Shown in pieces: positions 1 through 11,044 of a stretch of DNA of 64,000 nucleotides. A program made the position numbers and the translations under genes. The notes under the pieces are model-generated. The model had not been told where the DNA came from and made no database searches. It was given only the letters and a program-made list of their open reading frames with translations. How positions within the stretch are numbered: position 1 is the first letter of the stretch; every line of letters begins with the position of its first letter. Where the stretch lies: contig JAZARR010000102.1 in the NCBI GenBank assembly GCA_037389465.1, forward strand, positions 1-64,000. The letters run 5' to 3'. The DNA comes from Baylisascaris procyonis (taxonomy: Eukaryota; Nematoda; Chromadorea; Rhabditida; Ascarididae).

Positions 1-98
1 ATATCTACTCCCAACATCTTCGATATTTTGACATGCATAGAAAGCCCGCTTGAGATTACTTGTAGAGATCTAATAAGAAGAGATCATATTTGTCGAAC

Positions 99-476
99 TC
101 AGTCAATTCGAAATAATCGGTCAGAATGGATCTTCGAAAATATTTCATATCGCCAATAAAGGATGAATTGAAGTGAGACGTTGCTCGCGTAGTGGTCGCA
201 TACGCTTCTATTCATTTTGAGGGGTGGATCGCTGATTATTGCGCCGCGAAATCTAGCCACACTACCTTCCTTGAGAGTTTCTTCGAGATCCTTCCGTTGA
301 AAAATGCGTTCTGGGCGATTTAACGCAAAATTGGCACTATGAATCATTAAACGGCTTTTAGCTGCCTTCATTAGCAAATTTTCGGCTACTCTTTCGTGAG
401 AGCCATATCTCGATTTGCTTCGGAGGTTGATTTTGTTAAAACTGCTCTCAACTAGCGAGTACAGCGTTTTTGCCAA
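99..476 (-). CDS. Possible exon of an unrecognised gene at the window edge
   Basis: An open frame of about 125 codons on the minus strand with a balanced, hydrophilic composition (many Lys, Arg, Glu, Ser), which is unusual for chance frames in this AT-rich DNA. It opens just after a possible but weak acceptor (AATTAAG at about 477) and contains a possible donor after the run ETLKEG (GTAGTG), so the coding part may end before base 99. No Met start with a clear trans-splice site and no signal peptide or known motif was seen. The gene could continue beyond the window. It may equally be a chance frame or a decayed repeat. Confidence 0.22.
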   Translation of the reverse strand: MAKTLYSLVESSFNKINLRSKSRYGSHERVAENLLMKAAKSRLMIHSANFALNRPERIFQRKDLEETLKEGSVARFRGAIISDPPLKMNRSVCDHYASNVSLQFILYWRYEIFSKIHSDRLFRID

Positions 477-1940
477 GCTTAATTGCCGCTCGAAAGTGCT
501 AGCGTTTATTGAAACGAAAGAAAAAGCTTTTAATAGCTGTTAATGGTTAAGGTTGTTGGATTTTAAGGCGATTTGTACTAATGCGTTCAACAAGCACTAT
601 TATAATTCGCTAAGATGTTGACTGCAAAACGCCTTTCTACAACATCGAGTTTCAAAAGTTTTTCCCCTTTTTTCATCCGGCTATATCCATCTTGTGTTGT
701 TATGCAAGCAAATGCTTTTTTCGTTTAGATCATATCATTTAACATGAAAGAAGTAAAGAATACTATTCGCTTACACATTGTGTAGTTCTTTTTCGCAATA
801 TGCTTGCGCATACAACTATAAATATTTACATGCATGATATGCTGTGATCACCTGATCGTCTTATTGTTTTCATTTTTCTATACTCTTTCTAACATAGGAT
901 TATTGCGAGATTTACGCGGAAACTTCCTCTATCTCTCGTTTTGCTAGTGAAAGTTTCAACTAGAAGAAGAAGCATTTCTTATATGCAAGTGGTTTTTCGA
1001 AGGAAACTTCATTTCTTTACTATCAGCGTGATCAACTCTGCTACGGGTTATGCGTAGGAATTTTGCTACTTTGATCTGCATAAGCCTAATCAATAATCAG
1101 CTGATATTGAAGGTTTTTTTCTGGAACTAAGCTCCTTATTTTTATTTTTTATTTATTTATTTTTTTAAGGAGATACGTGAGGAACTTTGCCTAATAAATC
1201 TTAGAACCACAGAAATACTAAATAATTCATTGCATATTGAATATGCGCTAATTTCTTACCAAGTGGTGAGCACTCTGAAACGCGGAAAATTCCTCAATGC
1301 TTGTTGGAAGAATTCAGTAGTAAAGCAAGTGAGGACTGTTTAGAGAAGTGAAAAGAGTCGGAGAACGATTCGTGAAAAAATGCAGACCACATTATTAGAT
1401 AATATGATCGTCCCTAACTATAACTTTTTTTTTGAATGACGATAGATCAACCAAGCTGAAATGTTCTGTGAAGATTTGAATTGTATTAGAAAAAAAAATT
1501 TCAATTACAGCAGCATTTCACAATCACTGCTATACAAAAACGGGAGTGTTGAAATATGGGTAATATCTTATTTTTCATAATGTGCCATTTTATTTTATTC
1601 ACAAGCATACAATTGCATGCAAACATGTGAATAATTGATGGTTGATTGAGCGCATTCCCTCAGAAATGGGCTAGTGATCGATTTACAGATGGTCTGTTTA
1701 TGTCAACATGATTGAGGAATAGAATTATGTCCTCTGAGAAGCACTTGGAATATTAAAACTCTACGCGCAAGCATGCATGTTTATGAAATGATTAAGCCGT
1801 TTTCAACCCAAATGGCAATGATAGATTCCAAAAACTCACAATACTCGCTGCGATGGTATGTGACGTTTAGTTTAGAGTATGTGACATTCACGAGATGGTT
1901 AGGACGAATGTAGTGATTTCAAGATAGCTTTTTGGCGTAA
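477..1940. other. Stretch with no gene seen
   Basis: AT-rich DNA with stop codons in all frames. It holds a low-complexity T-rich patch (1138-1168) and no recognisable exon, RNA gene or repeat. Confidence 0.5.
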
Positions 1941-2092
1941 TATTTTTCAGGCTGAGAGCAATACATGAGAGGGTGTGCAAGCAGCTGTGAGCACAATAAG
2001 TGCATTTATTCAAAGGATACCAAATGGGACATAGAGGCATTAAGTGTGGTTTCTCGAATCCTTTCTATGTGGGCTGAATCCTTTCTATCTAG

Positions 2093-2274
2093 ACGTAGGC
2101 TGTATTGCAATCAATGTTATGTTGGTTTTCGCTATATTGATGCTAATGAAAGCCCACAAATGCCAGAAGGCATGCATTCCTTCGTTCTACTCTCAAATAA
2201 ACACGGCTAGAGTAGTATTGATGCGAAAGATTGAGGCAATTAGACACAGTAGAAAACCCATATGCGTCGATTGA
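2093..2274 (+). CDS. Possible terminal exon of a membrane protein
   Basis: A polypyrimidine tract ending CTATCTAG (AG at 2091-2092) is followed by an open frame. Read in phase 1 it gives a hydrophobic stretch (IAINVMLVFAILMLM), then a Lys/Arg/Cys-rich tail and a stop at 2274. The other forward frame is also open to 2210, so the frame is not settled. A 13-base direct repeat (GAATCCTTTCTAT at 2056 and 2076) overlaps the acceptor tract. No upstream exon could be joined. The segment could be the last helix and tail of a small multi-pass protein. Confidence 0.2.
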
Positions 2275-3920
2275 GGATAAATCGTTTCCAACGTTTGTTG
2301 CCTATGAAAATGGGAACTTGCGCTGTGAAAAAAATGCACGTAATATGTTCCGAGAATTTGATAAAAGAAAATAATTGATCTCCTTCCCCTGAGTACATTT
2401 TTGATCTATTCCGTGCAAAACGGGGACTCGAGCAAGGCAAATAGGTGATCTGGAGCCGGGTCGAAAGATGCGAGTGAAGGTTTATGAATAGCAGAAGAAA
2501 AATGGAAATACGGTGTTCAATTTCGCCATTGGCGCAAATGTTTTCAATTGAAAAACTTTCGGCGCAAAACAACGCCAAACATTGCAATTAAGAGCGATTT
2601 TGGGAACGAGGTGGTACTTCACGCAAATTCAGCTGAAAAGTTTGTTGGATTTACTTCCTAGAAAATACTCTCCTTAAGCGAAAATAGTGTATGCCTCGAT
2701 CCTAAAATGGCTAGGGATATGGCTATTCGCTGCAGTGCAACTTCTTTTTTTTTTCTGAAAACAACTTCCGATTTCCTGCTATTCTCGTATTGTAAAAGAA
2801 TAAACTTCGAGTAATATAGAGTGCTTGTTAACGTCAAGAAATGCAATCGAACGACCGGACTGCGCAAATTCTCTATGACTGGATTCTACTGTAACTTTAC
2901 GCACCACTGCTCGTGCATTATGCAGAAAAGTTATTCGACATCCTTAAATATCGATGACATCATCCAAAATTGGCAAATATGAATGAATCGCTAGAAGAGA
3001 TGTGATTACACTGTATGTTGCTCTATATATATCAGCGATTGAATAAGAACTGTAAAGCCCAGAAATGATCTGATGTACACATGTACGTACAGAGGTTGTC
3101 ATAGTGGCCCATTGCAGAGCATATTGATACGATCGTACGAAGACCTCTTCTAACCTTTAGACTGATGTAAACAGTTTAGAATTGCTGCAGACATGAGATC
3201 ACTTTTATTTAGCTTAAAAATGAGCATTCGAACGTTTCAATGTGCTTTGTTTGCTTTTTCTGCCGTATTTCATTATCTCAATTGCTGTTTCTTCATATTT
3301 TACTGCTGTTTATGTTGTGGAGTGAACTGCTATGTGTGATTTTATAATTATCATTCAATTTAATGAGCGTCGATGTTATTCGTTGGGAATTAGTCAATTG
3401 TATAATCGATTTGCTCTAAACAAAGTGCTATGGAAACCATCGATTTCTATAGCTGAAAAAGTTCTCTAATGATTCGATGAAGAGTCAATCATAACGAAAA
3501 TAATCCTTATGTCCTTGTATATCACTGTGGGCATGTAATCAGCGAAAGTCTCATTTGGGTTGGCGGAGCATCTACTTGCTGAAAGCATGGTTTTGAAATG
3601 GCAACGACCCAAACGCATACCTTTGAGAATTTTTCATGTGAAAACTTTGCCGAGAAAAACGGAAAACTACCTTCGGAAATTCTACCTCAGGAGCCACTTT
3701 TACGACTACTTGTTTGAGTGATTAGTTTTTACTGCTTCACGCCCTCCAGTGCTTGTCTAGTTTGCAGTCTTTCAATCAGCCTTGTTATTCAAATGTTTTT
3801 GACTTTTAAACTTAACGGATGAATGTAGCGGAATTAGAGTTTATTTTTTTGAACATCGATGTGTGACGCCTATCAAATGAGCTTTATAAACCCTGGAATA
3901 AATGTGCATGAGGATGATTG
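2275..3920. other. Stretch with no gene seen
   Basis: AT-rich intergenic DNA. Short overlapping frames occur on both strands (for example 2240-2587 minus) but none has splice signals and a coding-like composition together. The promoter of the four-transmembrane gene probably lies near its right end, but no distinct element was recognised. Confidence 0.45.
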
Positions 3921-3921
3921 C

Positions 3922-3940
3922 AGCAAGGGTACATATAAAT
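3922..3940 (+). promoter_or_regulatory. Probable spliced-leader acceptor and short 5' leader
   Basis: The sequence GATTGCAG ends at 3923, leaving a 17-base leader before the ATG at 3941. There is no good in-frame upstream exon, so trans-splicing is the simplest reading. The pyrimidine tract is weaker than in the other genes here. Confidence 0.4.
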
Positions 3941-6578
3941 ATGGATGTGGAGAGGAAAGAGCATTCAACAAGGCTACCGACTTCAATATTCGACGATACG
4001 AATCCGGAGTACCAATGTTGCTGTGGTACAATGAATGTCAGGGTAAGAGCACATAGCCTTTCTTTGATATACACCTCAGAAGCAAATTTTGCTTACCCGC
4101 TCATGAAAATTTTTTTAGTGGTTTTTGTAAACTTCTATAACGTCGTTAAGATAATCGCTGCTTCATATGCCATTTCAACTCCCATATCCCTGAACAAATC
4201 TCCTCCAACCTGCAGAGTTTCGCAATGCTCTATCGGGAGAGATTCTCGCGTTCATGTAGCAGAATAGCTTGCCACCGTGAACCGTTTTTGCAATAAAGCA
4301 CTACGAGCGATCTTTTACACTATTTACCGCACACGGAGATAGCGGACTGTGTGACTTGATATTTCTGAATTTTCCGGCCAATTCTAGCGATCCTCAGACT
4401 CAGATACACTTGAACATATTTTAAGCCGGTTGTAAGAATATACAAGCGGCTAAGCCAGGCTAGCTTTATGGTCACTTCCCATAAGTATTTGCTCTGAACC
4501 CCATTTTTAGCCCACACCTGCTGATTCTTGAAAGTATGCAATATGATCAATGTTTTTAAGCGAATAACGGTCGCATTTTGTGGCGGTGTTGGCCATTTGC
4601 ACTAAAAGATAAGACTCCGAACTAGATAAGATTCAGAAGTTACTTTATCGCTGCATTCATAAAACTTCACAGCCTGTATGTTCAACAGAGTTCCTCAATT
4701 GTACTACAAAAGAGGGCAGATACGCTCCTATGTACGTTGGCTTAGGTATCACGCAGCATTATTTGACACAGCGAATGCGTATTTACCACTAAAAACATGA
4801 AAGACTAGTGGAAGGCTGGTGCTATGTATATTATCTACTTTTATTCTTTAGGGGACTGCCTTTATTAGAAAGAATGCTATTAAACTTCGATATTTGCAAA
4901 GAAGTGATGGGAATGTCTATGGAAACTATGAAACTGCGAAACCACAGTGAACTTCGTCAAGACGTTGTCAAAAGTATTTGTGGTTATGTTCCCGCTGAGG
5001 AATCCCGATTAGTGATGTGATATTTCATTTATATACCAAAAGAAGAATTCACAAGTTGCATGGAAATATGCGGACATTGATTGCAATATGACGAAAATTA
5101 GAAGGATGACGAAATTTCTCGATCACGATGGATAATGAGAAGAAGATAGAACGGCGCAAATGTCACATACTGAAATTGTTCATATTTCCACGTTAGTCCG
5201 CGTTTACCATACAATCTACTTACAGCTGGGCTCATCGTTGATTGCAATGTTTGCAATGTTCGGTCTCGGCGTCAATCTCGTGTATCGTATCAGCATAGAT
5301 AGCTCAAGTATTTCCGGTATTGTGCCATTGGTTGTTGGCAGTTTAGCTGTTTTCTCACTCATCGTCGGCCTGAAGACGCGTGCTCAACAGTTACTCATCC
5401 CGTTTCTCATTGTTCAGGTTAGTTTTTTCTTGCAAACACTTGCGAGGCATGAACTGTGCCTTAAACAGTGCCTTAAATGCAGGATGTTTGGAAGCAACAG
5501 AAAGATAATGATGCTTCATATTGTCAGTGCTCTCAATGACGCATGAACTACTATCATTAAACAATTGAAGTTCGCTTCGTGGGGTGCGTGCAAAATTTTT
5601 CTTTCTGTGGGTGCCTTCCATCTACTTCATGGTATGTGACGCTGATGACAATCAGTTAGAATGTTTTGCCAGCGAAGCAATTCATTGGCACTTAGAGGCG
5701 AATTTTGCTCATGGACACGGAACTTGAAGACGATTAAGAGAATCGTGACCCAGCCACGTATCCTATGACCCTGGGCCAAGGGAAAATGGAGATTCATGAC
5801 CGGGCCACCAGGGAATTTGCAGCTCTTTGGCCGCATAGAGGCAATTTGTGATCCTCGTCGAACAAAAAAGGATTCATGGCTCCGTTTACGCATTTGAATG
5901 GGATGCCTGTAAGAACACATAAAGATTTCAGGCATTGGGAATAGCGACTGTATCCGCACTCGCTATACTTTGCTTTGTTTCGCTGGTGTTTGGTCCAAGC
6001 TCATCAGAGGTCTCGTCTCAGGAAACATCTAAAAATGCCAATACACAAGGCGATCAAAACAACGGTGAGTTGATTTTTGTAGTGGAAGGAGTTGTTGTCT
6101 CAGTGTATCGCTTCCACGAATTTTCCCCACTCTTCAGCCAGTTTGAACTTTGGATGTGGCGATATACTTCGCTGGTTCGAGCTATCCGAGCTACACTTGC
6201 AGGATACTCATTCATATTTTAGACAACGGTTTCCTCAACTGGTTCGCCTGTTCATGGTCCACTGCCGCATGATAATTCCTATGTGCTTCTTGCATTGCAA
6301 GGGATCAAATGCTGCAGGAATTCAAATTGTTTCGCACTAGGAATCAGCAATATCAATTTAATTGATACTGCTGATTCCTAGTGCGAAACAATACAGACTG
6401 CCTAAGTCGATTAAATAAGAATTTAATTTCAGGTGCCGCCATATCGTTCACAATGGCGATGCTGTTGGGTGAGCTAATTCTGCAGTTGTGGTTCATGAAT
6501 ATCGTTCTGCGATGCTATTGCTATTTCGCAACGTTGAAACAACATCTTGGAACAACCAACTTGCCCACCGACGTATGA
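3941..6578 (+). CDS. Four-transmembrane LAPTM-like membrane protein
   Basis: Four exons join in frame: 3941-4042, 5226-5417, 5932-6064 and 6433-6578 (phases 0, 0, 1), giving about 190 residues. The donors are GTAAGA, GTTAGT and GTGAGT and the acceptors are TTACAG, TTTCAG and TTTCAG. The start is chosen because a TTGCAG acceptor lies 17 bases upstream, fitting spliced-leader addition. The N-terminus is hydrophilic, then QCCCGTMNVR directly precedes helix 1 (about 35-55). Helix 2 is about 63-83, helix 3 about 90-118, then a Ser/Asn/Gln-rich loop, helix 4 about 144-167 and a CYCYF motif. A Cys-rich start, His/Asn-Val-Arg before helix 1 and a CYxYL-like end are typical of nematode LAPTM-type tetraspan proteins, presumed to sit in endosomal or lysosomal membranes. 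That assignment is by pattern only. The 1.2-kb first intron contains an ORF-like stretch (4808-5020). Confidence 0.75.
6326..6392. repeat. Near-perfect 31-bp hairpin in intron 3 of the tetraspan gene
   Basis: The left arm is 6326-6356, the right arm 6362-6392, and the loop is five bases (TTTAA). The arms match as inverted repeats at 30 of 31 positions. The single difference is A/C on the plus strand but U/G on the minus strand, so a minus-strand transcript would pair along its whole length. It lies within the 6065-6432 intron. It could be a microRNA- or siRNA-type foldback, a very young palindromic insertion, or an assembly artefact. Transcription is not shown. Confidence 0.85.
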
Positions 6579-6959
6579 TAACCTTCCCACATAGTCATGC
6601 ATTGTGTACATGTGGTGTTGCGATAGGTATTGGTTGTAATATAAGGAACACGCATGCGGACCTCACTTCTGTATATTTTCTTGCATCTTCTGAAGAAAAA
6701 TGCACCATCAAATTGTAAAATGTGCGCGAAGAATATTATCTCGTTCAACTAATATGATCCGTGCTCTTTGCAGATTAGACGCCCTCATCGCTTTTCTTAA
6801 TTGCGTCCGTAAATTGTAAGCAGTATACTGCTTGCTGAATTCATGTGAACGAGGGAGTTATTTTGACTATTCTGCGACGTTTCCCTCTATTTTGGCTTCC
6901 ACAACTTCAACAACGTTCATCGGTTATTGAGCGGCCCGTTGTAAGAGGCGTCTGAGCAG

Positions 6960-7196
6960 ACTCCAGAGATCCGTATTACTGAGCGATCCCGCCCAGCAGC
7001 ATCATCGGAACGAGGGCGACGAAATAAATGCAGATTTCGACCGCGAGAAGAGAAAGAACAGAAAATCGACTCATCGACATCTGTCGGGCAGGAGACGATC
7101 CCAGAACCCAACCTCCAAGCGGCCGTCTTTAACTTATGTGCCTTTGAAGTGGGTGATGGCAAGCAGGCTATGGCCTCATCGAGGGTTAGAAGCTGA
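6960..7196 (+). CDS. Possible alternative 3' exon of the tetraspan gene
   Basis: The tetraspan frame ends GAC GTA TGA at 6570-6578, and GTATGA is itself a usable donor directly after the GAC codon. Splicing from there to the acceptor GAGCAG (exon from 6960) keeps phase 0 and adds 78 hydrophilic residues before TGA at 7194-7196. This cytoplasmic tail is rich in Arg, Glu and Ser (begins TPEIRITERSRP). That would give a protein of about 267 instead of 190 residues. The acceptor has a poor pyrimidine tract, and a minus-strand frame (6917-7279) overlaps, so the exon is tentative. Confidence 0.28.
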   Translation, partial: TPEIRITERSRPAASSERGRRNKCRFRPREEKEQKIDSSTSVGQETIPEPNLQAAVFNLCAFEVGDGKQAMASSRVRS

Positions 7197-8420
7197 AGAG
7201 AACGAGACAAATCGTATATCGGTGTTATTCCAATGAAATCAGCAAGAGCGAATAAAAGCTTAGCAATGAGGTACCTCATGTAGATGTTTTCATCGCTATT
7301 CGAAAGTACAACTGCAAATCGTACGACGTTCGCGAAAGGTAAAACTTATTGCGCCTCGGAAGCACTGTTATATTTCTAGTGGACTAAAACGTATGGCACA
7401 CGCATCGAAGGGAACATATACTTTAGATGAAATAAGCACCCACTGAACATACCGAATCTGACGTTCAGTTCCTATGAAGGTCTGCGTAAGACATGTTGGA
7501 AGTGCGCACAATTTGATTGCGAAGCACATTCATTTTCTCAGCCATTCGAAGCACATCGAAAGTTTCTCATGGGCACGATATGCTAGGTGCTTTGTGAGCG
7601 TTGTCTCAGCCCATTTATTTCCCACCAGCATTTCAAAACCTCCCTCATCTTTTCATTGCAAACATATTGCATGCAAATGCTTTCGTCGGTAATTAAATGT
7701 GTGTTTAACCATGTGTGCTGAATTGAACATCGCTACATGCCTGTATAACTTCTTAATACAGATTTCATTGCTTCGTAATTTTTGATTATTTCTAAGGCAT
7801 GAAGAATTTCAAGCCTTATTTACACGTTGCTTTGCACGGCGTGAGACTATTCCGTTCTGATCTTGTTGAGACAAAAGTTTTCTATGCTGTGGTTGAAAAC
7901 TTGAGGAGCTGTGCGATCAAATCTAACGGCAAGCAGCATCAGTTGCATCCGTGAATTACTCCACAAACCAGCAGTACAGCCTTCAAAGTGGGCAGATCAG
8001 ATGCATAGAGCTCCTCATGAAAGGCGCTACGAAAGACGACTTATATTTTTATATGTGGAACGGAGAATTCAGCTATAACTCAAGGGAAATACGCTAACTA
8101 GATGAATTATCAAGCGCATCTCATCGAATCACAATTTGGACAAGAAGAATGAAAAAATTTTGCACCTACGAGTCGCTTCGATCATCGAAAGTCAACGCAG
8201 CACATCAACTGGTTACTAACATTACGAGAATACTTCGCTTCCTTGAATTCCATTTGGAAGAAATTGCAACGAAATAGTAAAGGATTGGAAACGGTAGACA
8301 AATGCGGCGCCCTCACCACAAAAGGAAACTATATCGCTAACTGTTAAAGGACATCAGCCTGAGATGTTAAAGTAGTACTTGGCAGCAACTTAACGAATGG
8401 TGCAGAAGTAGAAGGAAGAA
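7197..8420. other. Stretch with no gene seen
   Basis: Between the tetraspan gene and the first TTL gene. Short frames only; no splice-supported exon and no repeat recognised. Confidence 0.45.
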
Positions 8421-8672
8421 TCAGCAATATGTAAATATCAAAACAGAAATTTGTAGCCGATTCCTATAAAAGCTGCAAAAAACGAAATAACACCAGTGAA
8501 TAACCCAACGCACAGCGATGCAGCAGCACTCTAACTGGCGAGATGCATACAATAGTGCTTTGTTCAAGTGCCATTCTTCAACAGGACTGAGATGAAATAG
8601 GTCGATTGGACGATTCAGTTGTCTAATGACCTCCAACCGCGTTCGAGGTTGATCGAGCAACTTGATCATCAT
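8421..8672 (-). CDS. Possible exon of an unrecognised gene
   Basis: A minus-strand frame of 83 codons whose first 50 are strikingly coding-like (segments such as TRLEVIRQLNRPIDLFHLSP), followed by a Cys/Trp-rich end that looks less so. A GTATGC inside the frame (after the NKAL segment) could be a donor ending the exon near 8540. The Met at 8672 lies 8 bases after a weak GTCAG. No family recognised. It lies 3' of the TTL gene on the same strand. A plus-strand frame (8619-9044) overlaps and is considered less likely. Confidence 0.22.
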   Translation of the reverse strand: MMIKLLDQPRTRLEVIRQLNRPIDLFHLSPVEEWHLNKALLYASRQLECCCIAVRWVIHWCYFVFCSFYRNRLQISVLIFTYC

Positions 8673-9022
8673 TCAGTGCTGACTATGTTTATAGGGTTTC
8701 ATATTGCTAGCTCCAGCAGATCTGCACGAAACTACGATTGCGTGATTGATAGGCAGATACAAGAGCAGTTTAATGCAAACGCAAAGATCAAAAATACTTT
8801 AACAGCGCAACCCGACCTCCAAGTTGATTGCTGCTTGAGGGCATCTAACATGGGATTTTGCAGATCCAATGTGGCAGCAGTTTTACGCTTTAGACGTCGT
8901 CCCGTAAATAAACTAAACCTATTTATACTGATTTCCTTTCGTCAAGTCAAATTTTCTTTTATTCAGCGCACAAAAACTTCCAGCAATAACACCTTCCAAA
9001 TCGATTTGCCCATGAATGAGTT

Positions 9023-9028
9023 TTTATT
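9023..9028 (-). terminator. Polyadenylation signal of TTL copy 1
   Basis: AATAAA on the minus strand, 38 bases after the stop codon of the first TTL gene, an ordinary distance for a nematode 3' end. Confidence 0.6.
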
Positions 9029-9066
9029 GATGGATGCCGATTAGTGCTATAATAATATGGGGTAGT

Positions 9067-11037
9067 TCAATTCAGACAGTCGCGTTCCTCGCCCTTAAAT
9101 TTGCCGGCCAATTCGATAGTACCAGCATCGTAAATCTTCTTCGGTGTCTTTCCACTTGACACATAGCTGTCGGGGATCACGATTGTGATTTTGCGTTGAC
9201 ATGGCTAAAAAAGATGCAATTATTGACTACTTTTTTCATTTTAGAGATGCATTACGTTTGATCGTCGTTTCCATTTTATATAGAAAGCCCTGGAGTGATA
9301 TATTACAATAGGAGCTTCTTATAGGCACTGTGAAATATGATTCGTCAAAGCATGCGGTTATCATGAAGCACTCCTACGTTTTTTAAGTGTCCAGTGACAT
9401 CGCAACAAATTTGGGGTCTTCCCTATGAATATTTTCTTTTCTTATTTCCTTGTTCTCCGATATTCTTTCGCAAAGGGACATTATGGCAATGCCAAGCATC
9501 TGACTATTTATAAGAGTGCGTCCACCTCACCGATCGAACGTGCTTGACTTAATGTAGTTGATATTTGCCTTATCCAACCAGCTTCCTTCCAATCCTTTAT
9601 GCGTACCACCCAAAAAAGGATTTTCGGTTAACGATTCAAAATGCCCGTTCGTTGATCAGGAAAATGCATTATCAGACGCGCAAAAATTTTTTGCATTTCG
9701 ACAGTTGGCTTCCTCGGCGGGCTAAACCGTAGAAATCGTATGGCGTTAGCACTCCTTGCAGGTTTCAATTTTTGGTGAGCTTAGCATAGAGGTTATCTTA
9801 GCAGACAGGAGGCGTTGAGCAGACAAAGGTGGTCAGTATGCGGTTAGGTTTAAAAGGTCTGGGAATTAAAGGTCTCTGTATTGACAAGTGTATTGCCTCC
9901 TAACATGCTAGGAGTTGCAGTGATCTCTTCCATTCCTTCACTTTTATAGATCGTCGTTCTAGCTGTGCGATCAATGAAGTGGCTATGAAACTGTTGTTGA
10001 TCATCATATGAGCATCTCGAAACTGTTATTCGACGGTGTAATAAAAGCTTCGTGGCCCACTTTGCCTAAGAACTCGTATTTTGAGGTGATTCGTCCGTAT
10101 CTATCCCTGACTAATGGACTCCTAACCACAGCATAGAAGAGGACAACAAGAAGTTCTCGTGGTATATTCCTCAATGAACTCTTCAGGAATGTAGCAATTT
10201 ACCGTAAGACCGTCTTCACAATCGTGGTATACGTTCAATTTCGGATCAATTGTGGTGAATTCGTCAGTATGGCCTTTCAATTCAAAGTTTCCTTGTGCAT
10301 CCGATTTTCCTTCAGCCATAAGATCGTCTGCATCAATTCCTGAATGCATTTCTAGTCTGCATCTATGTGATGATGAGTGGTGCATATATGGGATAAGTGT
10401 ATATTATATACTTTCTTGCATTACTTTCTACTAAGACTCATCGCATTGAGGACTAATAGAGGAATTAATAAGGCGAACGTAGAGCAAAAATGTTGTTATT
10501 CTACTGCTTTTCGGAAATATAGTAATCTGAGTGTGTCAAAATATTCGAAATTTAAGCAAGTGTGAACCAACTGTCTAAACTCGTATCCTTTAAACAAATG
10601 TGGACTGAAATGAAGTTCATCGGTGACTATATGACAGCACTTTGCGACAACACATTGTCTTCTTCCTTCCCTATTGTCCTTTAATTTAAATGGATGCCCG
10701 CTATGCTGTAGCAGATATTCCGTCCCTAGCTGCACGGAAACTGCAATTCTCTGCGAATGCTCTTCACTGCTTTGATTCTAAAATTGAACGGAGGGATTGA
10801 TTCCCTCTTTAGTGATTCAATTGCTTCAATGGCTTGAGAATTTTTTCTCCGTCCCTCTTTAGTTGAACGAATGAAAAGGAAACCTCGGTCGTCATCGTAA
10901 AGCTTGACTTTAACATTTGCTGCTGGCTTTCCATTACATTTGAGAACACCCTTAACTCCAGCACTTTGTGTACGACCAACGAGTGCTTCGCAGCTCGTGA
11001 AGACGATCGCAAATACGATAATTGTAGTCGATTTCAT
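9067..11037 (-). CDS. Transthyretin-like (TTL) family secreted protein, copy 1
   Basis: Three exons read complement(10884-11037), (10203-10339), (9067-9204), joining in phases 1 and 0 with donors GTTTCC and GTAAAT and acceptors TTCAG and TTTTAG, for a protein of 142 residues. It has a signal peptide (about 1-18, MKSTTIIVFAIVFTSCEA). The TTL core follows in order: GVKGVLKCNGKPAANVKVKL, YDDDRGIDADDLMAEGKSDA, FELKGHTDEFTTIDPKLNVY, HDCEDG, PCQRKITIVIPDSYV, and a closing IELAGKFKGEERDC. The paired cysteines and the near-complete match to the nematode transthyretin-related consensus make the family call firm. Family members are extracellular; C. elegans TTR-52 bridges dying cells to a phagocyte receptor, but the role of most is unknown. 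A second copy of the same architecture lies 4.6 kb upstream on the same strand. Confidence 0.95.
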
Positions 11038-11044
11038 TTCACCT
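11038..11044 (-). promoter_or_regulatory. Probable spliced-leader acceptor of TTL copy 1
   Basis: On the minus strand CCGATTTCAG ends five bases before the ATG (leader GTGAA). This is a strong TTTCAG acceptor with no upstream coding exon in phase, as expected for SL1 addition. Confidence 0.65.

Noticed and set aside
4808..5020. A 70-codon plus-strand frame with good composition after TTCTTTAG
   Set aside because: It lies in intron 1 of the tetraspan gene and cannot be placed in phase between exon 1 (3941-4042) and exon 2 (5226), which join directly.
5160..5225. Upstream Met (5160) in frame with tetraspan exon 2 as the gene start
   Set aside because: The acceptor TTACAG at 5225 and exon 1 with QCCCGTMNVR give a far better N-terminus for a LAPTM-like protein; kept only as an alternative.
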